A DNA stretch of 64,000 nucleotides, taken from Brugia malayi (lineage: Eukaryota > Nematoda > Chromadorea > Rhabditida > Onchocercidae). The position numbers were made by a program, and so were the translations under genes. The stretch's first letter is position 1. Each line of letters opens with the position of its first letter. Positions 1 through 16,100 of the stretch are shown here, piece by piece. The notes beneath the pieces are model-generated. The model ran no database searches and was not told the origin of the DNA. It saw nothing but the letters and a program-made list of their open reading frames with translations. The DNA lies in assembly GCF_000002995.4 (NCBI RefSeq), contig NW_025062478.1, positions 4,998,001 to 5,062,000 on the forward strand, written 5' to 3'.

Positions 1-2322
1 TTGGTTTTACTGTTTCCACGTCATGTACCGAGCCACGTCTTACTCCCACTACTTTTCCCATCACTGACAATCCCCTGTTCTAATTAACTGATAGCTTGAT
101 AGTGCACATGTAATGTTGTAATTGAGAAGTGATCGAGAGAGTGATTTGAAATCTTTTTTTTTCAATTATAATGTACATATATTAACTGATTCATCGGTGA
201 GTATAGTCTAGTGCCTTAAAGTATGAAATAAATGCTAACGTTGCTATAATTAACAAATAACACCATTAACATTCAATTTACATTAAAATCTTTGAATTCA
301 ACATAGTTTAACAAATTCTGCTTTAATAAATTCGAACATAAATGTGAATGCGAGGTAGATCAGCATAAAATATAATTTCAGTGCAACCATTTCCAAGCAG
401 TACCCATTTGAACAATAATTTTATATTTGAAATTATGTCCATTTATTGTGCCACCTTTTTAAAACCATTTTAATTTAAAAAGTGTAATAGGTTGAAATCT
501 GAAAAGGAGCAATAATTTTTTATTCAAATCAATTATAAAAGTAAGTAATAGGTTCTATATTGATCGTAATCAACAGATTATTAGAATGAAGTTCTTGCTC
601 AGTGTTTTGAAGTTATAGAAGAGGCAAGCAGAAATGGGTCTTCTTTTGGAACTCATTTTGAAACTCTGATCAGTCTAAAGGATTGTATCTTAGTAAAATC
701 ACAATGAAGTTTTGTAGAGGAAAGGAATAAAAGAAATTAATGAGCAATAAATCTCTTTGCCATGCCATCTGTAGCTGTTGATAGTGATATACTTTGGGTA
801 AAATGAATTATACTAATCGCTTTTTTTGTATATCACAAATCTGCTCTTCTTCATCTTCAGAGACTGTCATTCACATTTGAATAATGTCTCGAGATACACA
901 ATATTGCAACTTAACTCAGAGCATTAACACAAATTTATTAATAAAAATCTCATTACAATCAGTTTTGGTGAATTAAAAAACAATCTTTCCTACATTGTGA
1001 ACTGTTACTTTTCAATGTTAATGCACTCTCTTTTTTTTCCCTCTTAATAATGAATCAAACACCCGTTAATATTGCAAATTATCGATTTTGCTTTATTTTA
1101 TTATCAACAGCAAAGTTTAGCAGTAAAGATATTGTTTCATAATTTTCATAATATTTACTTCCATTTAAAATTTTTTAAAAAAATTAATCGCAATAATTAT
1201 GATGACGTTAGTATCATGAGGGAATAACTAGAAGTTAATTATCTTTCTTCGTATGAAAATGGTACGCTGATATTTATCATACATTACAGTTTTAGATCAG
1301 TTATTATGGTTGCACGAGAAAAAAGAAACGAAAAATAATCTAGCGAAAGATAATTGCATAAACAATTCGTAGTGGCTGTTTTTATCTAGTTGACATTGTT
1401 TACAAATTACTGTCTGAAAAGGAAGTTAATTAATTAAAAGTAAATCAGTGGTGATATGTCAAGTAATTTCTAATAGAATTATTGTGCGGATGATTTATAT
1501 GGATAAAAATTGTTTGTTGTTTGATAATGATAAAAGTACCGATTATTTGTTTTCAATCATATGAGTGACTTTATGTAAATTCAAAGGATTAGTTCATCTA
1601 AAATTACTAAATATCAATTTCAAGATATGTTCTCTTATCGCATTAATGATAATAGATAGCATAAAGCAACTTATCAAAATCATTTTTCTCCACTGTAATA
1701 TCTTTGTTAGAGATAACTTATCAAATTTTCTAAAATGATAATATTGTATATATGAAAACATTGCTGTTAAGATAGATATCTTTCTACAAATATTTATTTA
1801 ATTCTGTTTCAAGATTCTGTTATCATCACCATGTTTTTGCACTAACGATTCATGGCTGACATTCATATGTGACTGATAATGCGCAATCAATGAAATGATT
1901 AGAACATGTTTATCAGTGAAGGTATCAGGTGATTGCAGCGGGAAGATTGCATGAAAATGTGATGATATTTATCAACAAGACAGAAAGAAAAGGAAAAGAT
2001 GATATGTAAACACATGTATAACAGTAAAGCAGTCTCGAGAGTGATTGCAATCTGCAAAGTAGTGCAACGTGCACCTTTTTTAGGCTATGATCCGATGCGA
2101 ATATCGGTGTGGCGAATTTGAACTGATCGAAGGTCCTGACCAAAATGAGATAAGAGTAGCCTTGTCTAGTATTTAGGGCTTGCGCATCATTTACTTAAAT
2201 TGGATTTGATGATTATAATTACATTGCAACGGTGAATATATCATTTAGTTCATCTATAACTGTGCAAATAGCGTTAATATGACAAAGATAAGTAAAGCGC
2301 ACATGTCATAGGAAGCGAAGTG
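1..2322. other. AT-rich intergenic region upstream of threonine dehydrogenase
   Basis: I see no coding exon here. The sequence is strongly AT-rich with short homopolymer runs and no long open frame with protein-like composition. The longest minus-strand frame (1925-2143) has no splice context or recognisable motif. Promoter elements of the following gene presumably lie in the right-hand part, but none can be named from sequence. Confidence 0.6.
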
Positions 2323-5452
<3,130 letters not shown>

Positions 5453-7080
5453 TTGAGAATTTCAACTCGATTAGCTTTAATCTTTCTTGCTTTCCTGCTA
5501 GAAGTGCAGAGCCTCATTTCATTCCTTTACTTAATGACTGTACACAATGCTTGTCTTTAAGTTGATTTAACTTCTTGAATTTCATTCCTGATTTTCCAAC
5601 TTTTTTTCTAAAATCTTTAACTCTTTATGCATCTAATTATAGAAATCGTAACAGTTGCATTTTTCCCTTTTCACGATAGTGTTTTCCGACGATGTATATT
5701 TTTGATTCTCTTTCCTAAATGAATCTTCCAATTAGTATCGTTTCCCGAATATTTTCAAACACAAGACAGTATCATGAAAAAATTCCGCATCTCATTAATC
5801 AACTAACTATTGTGTTTTGTTTTATGATTAAGAATCATGATTTATTCTTTGAGTGATGAAATTTTATTCTTACCATTTATAGGTTGAATGAATCTACTCA
5901 GTGAATGAAAATTAAAGAAAAACTAGTAGTATTATCTATAATCATACAATTGAAAATCTAGCTAATGATAATTTTAAAAGCTTACGATAGCAATGCTATA
6001 ATCAATAGTAAAGAAAATACTGATGCTAATCCATTACGATCATACGGACCTATTCTTACCTTCTTATCTTGAAATGTCACTTATCCTGAAATCTCTAAAT
6101 TGTTTTTGCACAATTGTTTCTCCAAGAATAAAATAAGAAGCAATTGAACTCTGACATCACTAAAACTAGAATTTTTGGAAAATCACGCAATATAAGAATC
6201 ATATTGTCGATGAAATTTTCTCGGAAACTGAAGAACTTTTTAAACCAAATGCCCTCTAAGTGACCCTCACTCCATTTTCACACTACTTTGTTGTCCTACT
6301 TGAATTGCAATCATTTCTTGAATTTCAGAAGTAATTCAAGTACGTAATTCCGAATTAATACACTCTTATTTCCAGATACGGCTCTTCCATACTCTTCTAA
6401 CAAAAGTGAAATTCTATGCGCATAAGGGATGGGATTTACCTGCATGTGTCCAGCAAATCTTCACCTGATATTAGATTTTCACCGGATATTTCGAAAACTT
6501 TTGACAAGGAACTCACCGCTCAATAATTGTAAAACAATTTAATATGTTCAAACCGAGCCACGAGTCCGTCGTTTTCTATAAGCCTATGATGTTATTTACC
6601 TTACCTTTACGAAAGAGAATTTCAAGGGAAACATTATACTGTTGAGACGCAGTACAAATTATGCTTAACTTTGTTGTTTATTGTTCCCACTCCTTTTCAC
6701 AGTTTTTGTTATACATTCTCTGCGATTAAAGAGAATAAAACTGAAAAAAAAAAACCAAATTCTAGAGAACTATTCACTGCTCTGATTTTTCTTTCAAAAC
6801 ATTTCTTATTATAAGTCTCAATAAGCTGAATTTTTGAAAAAAAAAAAAGTTTATTTACAGAATGACAAAAACATTAACAAAACGATTTGGAAATTTGGAA
6901 ATTCATAATAACGGCTTGTCGTCATCGCTGTTAAATCAAGAACACATCCGCAACAAATCTTTACAAGCTGCAAAATTTGTGCTATTTTATTCGAATCTGA
7001 ATGGAATGACCAAAAAAATTCATTATTCGTTGATCAATAAATCATCACTGCCAATGTTATATCCAAACAATTTTGACGAT
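5453..7080. other. Intergenic region between convergent genes
   Basis: This holds the 3' ends of the threonine dehydrogenase gene (plus) and the eIF3K gene (minus). A 74-codon plus-strand frame at 6862-7086 starts just after an acceptor-like TTTACAG, but it has no recognisable motif and no partner exon. I do not call it a gene. The terminal eIF3K exon probably lies near the right end. Confidence 0.5.
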
Positions 7081-8879
7081 TCATGAAACTCGAATTTGGA
7101 ATCAAAGTACTTTTAACAAACATAATGTTGAAATCTGCGGCAACATCACATCAGATAATATCATGAGAACCAATAAAGACTTTAAGGCACTAAGAGGTTA
7201 AGTGGTGAGAACACGGCGAAAATATAGAAAATAACATTAAATAAACCAAAGTATTTTGTTAAAGCAAAATGAAAGTTGATTCTAAATGAAAAAACCTACT
7301 GTCAAATTGGAGTTTCTCTTCAATGTTTCTACTTTTGATTGTTGCTTCATGATTCTGCACGAAGTACACTTCACCGTTCTCTTTCGGTATCCAGCCATAG
7401 TATCGAGCATATTCATTTACTTGCTTATCTGAAATATATCTCTGCCATTTTCTTGAAGATTATATTTGATTGAAAAATTGCTCAGAACATAAGAAAGACC
7501 AAAGACTACCGTCAAAAAAGTAGACAAAACCAAAACAATCTGCTGATTTCAGAATGTTAGAAGTCACATGAATGAGTCACACTGGAATCAGATAATCAGA
7601 TAAGTAAGGGAGAGCATAATTATAACAACATGGTGTCTCATAATTATCATTTCATGCTTACAAGTACAGAGTACTTATCAAGCGAGTTTATTTGAAAAGA
7701 AAACAGTAACAGCAAAAATTTTAGAAATGAAACTCACCAGAAACTCCGCCTAATAAGCGAACGAGAAGAGACTTTTCAATGTTCTGGAAAGTAACATTGA
7801 TTACTTGACATGCATCTGCAAATAAAGCGTTTAAAATTGTTAAAAATTTTTTAAATATGTCAATCCTCCCATAGAGTCTATAGAAAAAATTTCTTTAAAA
7901 GATACCGGAAAATATTCTTATCGGAAAGCGAGATTAAAAACGTACAATTTCGCACACTTTCTTCAAATCCTGGTACTGCCTTGATGATTTTAGGAATTTC
8001 TCCAGGCTGTCTAAATGGTTCATTGACATCATCTAGTGGTCGATAATCCCCTCGCATCAAACGCCAAAATACAGCGAAATTGCAAGATTCCAACAAAGCC
8101 CCAATGTCAAATATTCTTTTAAGCTCCTAAAATTATATTTAAAAGAACCATATTGCTAATTTTTGTTACGAAATTTTCAGAACAGCAAATAATGAGTGAC
8201 ATAGGGCACTTACTGGTGAACCAACTCGGCTGGAATCAATTAGATATTTTGCGAGAGCATAATCACTTTTCGGAGCCATCATCATTGTTTTCAACAATAT
8301 CAGCTTCACTACACTCTCATTATACCTGATATGAAACTTCATTTCCTCATTTGCTTTTTTTGTGACATTTCAATAAGTTCTCAAAGCCTCAACGGTGATT
8401 ACCTCATGACTAGGTTTCTGAATCCTAATCAAATGAGATCATCAGACATAATCATTCTATCCCTTTCGTCACTAACCATATAGTCCCGACTTCCATCTTT
8501 TATTTTTCATCATTAATTATGCCAATCATCAAAAATAGCCGACTTCTCGCTTATAAATAACAGGTGAAAAAGTCAACAGAAAACAGCTCGTCTCTGTGAA
8601 AAACTTTTTAAATTTGAACATCCTCTCAGAACTTATAAGGTAAGTAAAATTTAACACATAAAATCACTCAAACAATACTTCGAAGAAAAAAAAAACAAAC
8701 TTATCGGGATTAAGTTGATAAAGTTTTAGCGTGGTGACCAGTATATCTTTGTCATATTGGTTTTCCTGTACCATTGCTTCAATGCAACTCTCTAATGTTT
8801 CAACATTATTTGGGTTATACCGATTCACTCCAGTTATTGCCTGATCTAACTTACTTTTTAACTCCACAAAAATTGACAT
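7080..8879 (-). CDS. eif-3.K: Eukaryotic translation initiation factor 3 subunit K
   Basis: Non-core subunit of the eIF3 complex, which binds the 40S ribosomal subunit in the cytoplasm during translation initiation. Exons on the minus strand are 8879-8701, 8325-8214, 8126-7946, 7815-7738 and 7428-7300, in consistent phase and giving about 226 codons. Human eIF3K has 218 residues, so the protein is almost complete here. Diagnostic stretches are GVNRYNPNNVETLE and TLKLYQLNPDK (exon 1), DIGALLESCNFAVFW and AVPGFEESVRN (exon 3), VINVTFQNIEKSLL (exon 4) and EYARYYGWIPKENGEVYF (exon 5). These follow the family's PCI/winged-helix fold in order. The start at 8879 is the family start (MSIFVELK) and lies 17 bases after an acceptor TTTATTTCAG, which fits trans-splicing. 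The last few codons and the stop sit in a short exon below 7300 that I could not fix, so the left boundary is approximate. Confidence 0.92.
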
Positions 8880-8945
8880 CGTTCGTGCTATAAAGGCTGA
8901 AATAAAATTACTTAGGTTTATAAAACAGAACAAATAAGATTTGAT

Positions 8946-9060
8946 CAGATATCAGTCAAAATTGTTAACAGGAATCGCATCTCCACTCTCATATCATTGA
9001 GCTCATTCACTGATTCCTTAACAGTAAGATTACAGCTTTCATAAACTCTATTCATAACCT
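8946..9060 (-). CDS. Possible small ORF or 5' exon upstream of eIF3K
   Basis: Directly after an acceptor-like TATATTTTAG there is an ATG opening a 36-codon minus-strand frame that begins MNRVYESCNLTVKESVNEL and ends in TGA. It is amphipathic and helix-like, with Asp, Glu, Lys and Arg spread as in real protein. It could be the last exon of an unrecognised gene, a tiny ORF, or part of a long eIF3K leader. I could not join it in frame to eIF3K exon 1 and found no family for it. Existence as coding sequence is uncertain. Confidence 0.22.
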
Positions 9061-10143
9061 AAAATATACATCCCAAACAGAAATTATTACTTCTTTCTAG
9101 GGCAATAAAAGTCACTTCCGCACTTTCCTGACCAGGATTAAAATATGTATTTACCCAAAGGAAGATTCTTTCTCTTTTTTCTTTTTTTTTTTTTTTGCAC
9201 GCGAATACTCTACAGCAAAAGTTTAGGCCCCATTTACCCTAGCTTAGTTGGGACATAATGGACAATAAAAGAAAAAAAATTTACAACAAAAGATGTAAAA
9301 GAATTAAGATCTCAAATATTCTTAATTTTAAACGTTCTTAAAACTATTCTTAGAACGAGATTTTCTAATGTAAGACTCGTTTCTAATATTTAACATCAGT
9401 TTCTCCATAACTGAAGTCAACAGACTACAACGATAAAAAATACAGCGGTATTTTTGAATTAACGCATAATTCCAACAGATAATAACAAATAAGTTATTTA
9501 CCAAAATAGTAACCACCTGATAAATGATATAAACATCTGACCAACACACGGTTAAGGAAATATACTGTGCTGGAAGACGAAATATATGATTGTTTAATAA
9601 TTACAATTTTTTGAAATCAAAATGTTCTTTCTTCTCAAAAAAGAAGGAATGTCCAAATACAAGGTAGTGAACAAAAAATTGAGATTACTAAACATCTTGT
9701 AACATGAATGAGCTGATTAATAAATTAATAATTAAACCCAACAAAAACACCGATAACAAATTAGGCACATATAACACAGAATGCAATTAAGCAAAATCTG
9801 TGTTAGGCAAATACTCTAGACAGAATCAGAAAACTCCGAGAAACGAAAGGAACTGAGAAGATAAAAGTAATTGTTAGAAAATATTACAGATTGATATATT
9901 AATATAAAGTAATTTATATTCCGCAAACAGAAGATAATTTAAAATTCCAAGAATGTGAGGTGAATAATTTAGAATTCCAAAAGTTTAGAATCCAAAGGTC
10001 TAACACACATAACAAATACACGAATTAATGCGCAGATTCACCTTTTTTTTAAAAAATTAATAATGCAATCTGTATTTGTATCTCAACAAATCACGGACAA
10101 ACTTCACATAAACTCCGGAACCAACACTGTCATATTTAAAATT
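9061..10143. other. AT-rich spacer between the ankyrin/GH20 gene and eIF3K
   Basis: This is a 1.1 kb AT-rich spacer in the direction of transcription of both minus-strand flanking genes. A homopyrimidine run lies near 9170-9196. A 73-codon minus frame at 9328-9549 lacks any motif and I treat it as chance. The same orientation and short spacing would permit a nematode operon, but no intercistronic U-rich element can be named with confidence. Confidence 0.5.
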
Positions 10144-13100
10144 TCAAAGCAAGTTCCTCCCATAATCCTGCATGTTTGGTGGAAGCAATGCACGAAAAAG
10201 ATTGTCGAATATTTTTAGAGCATTTGGAAGAGTACTCGCAATGTTTCGTGATAGCCACGTGTGCTGGAAACGGCTGCGAATTTCAAGAAGTCTGGAAAAG
10301 TAAATGGAATTAGCAAAGCGAATCGCATTCAACTTACAACATTTTTCCGGAAAATATTACGAAAAAAGTTTGATTTTCAACAACTTATCTCAAAAAAAAA
10401 AAGAACGGATAATTAATAATGGATAGTTTGTTGACGAATAATTTGATCCAAAGATGTAAACAAAATAAACCTATTAGCAAGATCAGTGCGTACTACTGGT
10501 GGTAAATTGGACACTCCAATGTTAACCATTTCATAACCAACAAGACTCGTTTCTTGGAGCAATCTATCGCTAGGTGAAAATGAGGATTTTTGATTCTTTG
10601 GTGATAACGATGGGTTAATGCCATACGTGCAAAGCGACTGGCCTAATCTGCAAATAAATATAGCTTCGAAAACTTTTAAATGATTTTAAAATTAAACCTT
10701 TCAAAACATAAAAATAAACCAACTTGCAAGCAAGAACCATAAGTTCGGTGATAATTTGTATTTCGGCCAGCACAAGTGCCAATTCATAGTTATAAGGGAG
10801 ATGTTTTTTTGCTCGATCTAATATTTTCAAACTACGTTTTAATTCTATCCGTGCTTTCTGCAAAATTTGTTCAATTTATTAAGAAAATTTTTCCTTTATA
10901 ATTGTTAAACAAACATGACAGTATCATACTCCTTCAACCACAGTCGCTTACAAATCTAAATAATATGTACCTTGAAAATGACCGGAGTAAGTCGTTCTAA
11001 AACCATATTATCTGGATTTAATATCATTTCTACAAATACTGAAATTGGTCTCTTCTTGTTTGATGACGGTGATGGTGACTGCTCTTGCACTTCCTCAGCT
11101 GTAAATAGAATCGAGAATTGTTTTCGATTTCTGTTTATTGGCCAGCAAGAAAGATATCTCTCCTGTCCAAATAAAATTTTTCTATTTAATCAGTTTTAGA
11201 AAACTTTTTATGCCACTATATTTTTATTATTCCTTTATTATGTCTAAGAAAAAGGAAGCTGTTAGAGAAAATGAAAATTTAAAGCAAAAATTATTTTCCT
11301 GCTTTAAAGAAAGTTTATGAAAAAATGTGAACATACTGCTTTCAGTAACTTTTAAGCCATAACTATATCGTGTTATTTCATGTTCAACTTTTCCAACCGT
11401 AGACATTTGCTTGAACAAAGCTTCCATATTACTGCAAGAACCACTGATGTAATGAACACAATTTTACGCACGGAGTATGTTTCAAAATAAGCACCTGCCA
11501 GAATATAAGACACAAAAAACTGAAAACTTTAAATGCAAATATTTTATTTTTCGAAGAATTTTCTGAGCTTTAAAATTGTTGTGTTATGAATTCCATCAAT
11601 TGTTGAAAGCCTAGTTAACTCACCCATCCAAAAGAAAGTGTTCCGCCGTTATTCGAGGCAACAAGAAACAAAAACGTTTTACATCAACAGATTTGTTCCA
11701 ACAAACGCCTAATGAAGCTAACTCAGACATATATGATAGTGATGGTGGCATTACTTCGCAGCCGGTTGATAGATCGCACACCATTGTACCTAATCAGAGA
11801 TACGGGAAAATGTGCCTTTATTTAACAATAAATATTACAAATAAGCAGGAAACATTTAAAAACTAGCCTAAAATTGGGAACTTGTTGCCTAATCTAGTAG
11901 CAAGTAAGGCTTTCTTAGCTACAGATTCAGGAGCAGCACAAAGAAAACCAGGATCGCTTGTTGAAAATCGTAATACAACATTTAGACGTGGTGAAAGCAA
12001 ATTTTCAGCCTCAAATGGATATTTTCCTTCCACACAAATTGTAACAAACGGTGGCAAATGATTGATCTGAAAATATTTTGTAAAAGCTAAACCAATATCT
12101 TGAATCGGAACTTCAGATCTGATTTCCAGTTGCAAATATGAAAATTACCAAAGAGGCGTTATTTTTATCGATATCCACTGAAATATATATTTTTGGTATT
12201 CTTCTTTGCACATTATTTAGAATTGTTCGATTTGATATTACCATAACTGCCAAATTTGGACCAAAATGTACAACTTTTGTGAGTGGGAAGTCATCCAGAA
12301 ACGAATCGATAGTTCGCCAGGCCAAATCTAATTCAATATAACTGGACTGAACATCAAGCGATGGCACAAACTAAAAAAGTACGATAAAATTGCATGATAA
12401 CAATTTTAAAAATGTAAAAACATAGTGAAATCTCTCTGGCAATGCTTTCCAATGAATAAGAAATATTTTACTGATTGAAAAATATGCCAATGCTTTTGAA
12501 TATGAAAAAATAATCATTGCTAATTATGTAGCAATCATAACAAGATACTTTTTTTTGGTTATAATCCATTCAAAGACAGTTATGAGGGCTTCTGATTCTT
12601 TCATTCTTAAAACTGCTATCCAAAACATACTCAAAAAATCACTTTTCAAATACGAGTTTCAGCATAATCATAATGACATCTAATCAAAAGTTATTCATTA
12701 AATGATAAGAGATAAACAATAACCTTAATGAAAAGTTCATCACAAACTTGAGTTATCTGAAACAAATCTCGAGTTGTATAAGGCAATTGATAACGATCGG
12801 TGGTCCGCACTTCGAAATTCACGAATAGATGACTCGCTTTACAATAACCAATACGAGTAGCAAGTTGTAAAAGCTGAATAAAAATGGATTAACTTTTTTC
12901 TGACTTCATTTTGATAACAAAACTCATGTGAAATAAAATCTTACAGTCTCTGTGTTCAGTATTTTGCAGCCACTAAAATCCTGATAAACAGCTCGGAAGC
13001 ATGAGTCTGGAGAATCACGAATCGTTAGACAGGGTATTGCACCTGTAAAAAGCAAAAGATTACCATCATCCCCCTCTCACACGAAAGTACAAGAAAATGA

Positions 13101-16100
13101 ATAAAAACCTACCGATCTTCTTTGGTTGTTCATTATTTACAGTGCCAGTGATCTTTGCTGTAGATTCAGGCAGTGTTTCATGCAGTGTTATTAATGATGT
13201 TTCGGTATTTGAATTAACAATCTGAAAAATGTTTAGTTACCAAAAGAACCGTACAATACGATATCTTATTCGTAATATAAATCTGTCATTTTTTTCTAAA
13301 TATTGAAGCTTGCAAGTAACAACGTATAATTAAGAACCACTATCCACAAAGTGATTTAATATAACGAACTTTAATATATTTAATTTAAAAGAAACCTTGT
13401 AGAAATATCCAAGAATCTTGGGAATGAATCAGAAACTAGATAAATTAGGACCTCAGAACCTTCTTTAAAGATTCTCAGTATTTGTACAAGAGTGGAAAAA
13501 CCATGGCGAACACCGGTAGGATCTTCTCCATATATTTCTATGCCATCTTCATCGATCGTCAGTGTATATGCACCAGAACAACAGCCATTTTTAAAAATAC
13601 CACACGTAATTCGGCCATCTAAAGAAGACTGCTCTCGAACCTACAAATGTTTCGCGTAGTGCCATCGTCATTCTTAAAACCACTAAGATGACTCAGTTAC
13701 AGTGTTTTCAACCCGCTGATTTTCTTTTTCAATTCCTTTTGCAGATAATCGATCGTTATTCTCTCGATAACGATACTTGTACGATATTTAACTGGATGAA
13801 ATACAGTAACTCTGCTAATATTAGCTAAAATTTAAATTCCAAAAAATCGTTCGAAAATAGCTTACTCCATGACCCCTATAATCCAATTCTAGATGAACAG
13901 TTGAAAGTATAGGTGCTGACATCTGGATTATTTGCATTAAACGTCGCGGTTCTGCTTCACTAGCTTTATCAAAATAGATTTTTAAGCGACCATCTTTTGG
14001 ATATGGGCAAGTGCGATCCCTGCACAACAAACATTTGGTTAAAACTGTGGAAACTACAGCAGAGTACATTCAAGTAACGATTGACTTTTACATACCTTTC
14101 ATCTAGATCTATATATTTTGGCTGAGGCCATAATAAGTCAATCCAGTTTTCTAGTCGACCAGCGCTATAATTTGACGTTTTTTCTACAAACGTCGTTGTA
14201 TCGGTTGATATTAAAGAAGAGCGATCAATTTCTGATTCTATGGATGTCGTACGACGAATTTTACGGTTCAATCTATAAAAGTATAATTTATGAAATCTAT
14301 AAAAACTAAGACGGAGTATAGTCATTAATAATACTGAACTACAGTTGTGGCTTATCTATAATACGATTAAACTAAATTTTAGAATTCCAAGTAAGAAGAT
14401 TGAATTATACGATTAAACTAAATTTTAGAATTCCAAGTAAGAAGATTCAAATAATCAAATAATTATTATGAAGAATTTAAACATGGGTACAAAAAATTAC
14501 GTATTCAAACTCAAGCTAGGCAACATAGTTCCTCCCATTTTTGCAGCTAATTCGTAACAGTCCTCTCCACTTTTATTCTTAATACTTGGATCTGCTCCGT
14601 AGCTTAGCAAACATTTTACGACGGCTTCATTTCCTCGGCGTACTGCGTCATGTAATGCTGTTTCATTTTTCGTATTTAACGTGTTGATATTTGCTCCACT
14701 CTGACACAGTATCCTAGATCAACGCATAATTACACGAGTCATTCACGACTTTAAAACATTATTTCAGATAACGCAAATTACCTTAATCTTCGTTTCTAAA
14801 AACAGAAAAACACAATTTTAAGACATATTCCTATTAAAATTAAGTTTCCAACCTCACGACATCTTCATTTCCATAAGATGCACCCCAGTGTAATGCAGTA
14901 TTGCCAGTACTCACGGTATCAATCGAATCCACGCTAACTCCAGCGGATATCATTTGACAAACTCGACCCAAACTACAACAAGCAATGCTTTAAATGTATA
15001 TGAAAAAAATGACTGTTTATTCTAGACAACAGTTAATTACAAGAAAAACAAACTTTGACTGGGCAACGGCTTGCAATAATTCTTGAACGAATGCATTCTT
15101 AACCTCTTCTGAGGACGCCAACCGATACGCTGTATTATTACTGTCATTTTGGACACAAGGGTTTACACCTGCTGATAGCAACGTCCGCACACTATCCACC
15201 GAATCTATGAACTTGTTATTAGCAAAAAAATCTTCGTGTTTTTTAACATTTTGTAGGAATTAATAGAAATCAGTTGTATCTACAGCACTAAAATATCAAG
15301 TAAAATTTGCAACATGGTTGTAAAAATAAGTAATTTTTGCAAAGTATACTATTTCTAAGTTTAAAAACACAATAGAAGTTAGAATTATGTCACTAAATAA
15401 CTTGTCACTATAAAATTAAGAGAAAGTTCCTGCATAAATAATAGGTTAAAAATGATTGGAAAAATAGTTACTTCGAACTACTGCATGATGTAGTACCGTC
15501 CCTCCATTATAACATATCTGATTTACTTGCTCGTGAAAATTTGACTTCGAGACTGTAATCACTGATGTTACTAAAAAAAATCCTTCAACGGTAATGATAG
15601 TTCCAATACTAAGGCAACAGCTTCAAATAATGCATCTGCACTTTGTAAATCTCTTTAGAAATCGACTAATAAACTTTAAGGAAGGAATTACGCATAATTA
15701 ACCGATCTGTTCAAGAAGAGACCGTAATACATCAACTCGTTCATCATCCACACTTTTTAACAATAAAGAACAGATATTTTCCTCATTATTAGCAGTAATG
15801 TTGTAGTTCGATGTGATGTTGTTCGGTATGCCATTCCGAACCAGCATTTCCGACGTTAGTCAGTTCGATGAATATTCTGAAATATTAAAATTACACGCCA
15901 TAGACATAGTTGAATTACATTACCTGTTAAGCATAAGTAGATGTAAATCTGACTGTCCATAAGCTATGTCAACGTACGTTAACTCATGGTAGTTAGTAAA
16001 AACAGTACATTTTGAAACTCAGGTCAAAACAGGCAATCCACTCATTTTGCTGATGAGCAGTGCAACCATGGCTACGTTTAATGCGTCCCCATTGTGCAAT

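Noticed and set aside
6862..7086. 74-codon plus-strand frame after an acceptor-like TTTACAG
   Set aside because: No partner exon or motif; it overlaps the region where the last eIF3K exon should lie on the other strand.
14785..14798. A 14-base micro-exon between ankyrin exons, framed by TTTTTAG and GTAATT on the minus strand
   Set aside because: It can be read in frame with an alternative upstream donor, but it spoils the ankyrin spacing. Skipping it gives a standard-length repeat (GNEDVVR then ILCQSGAN).
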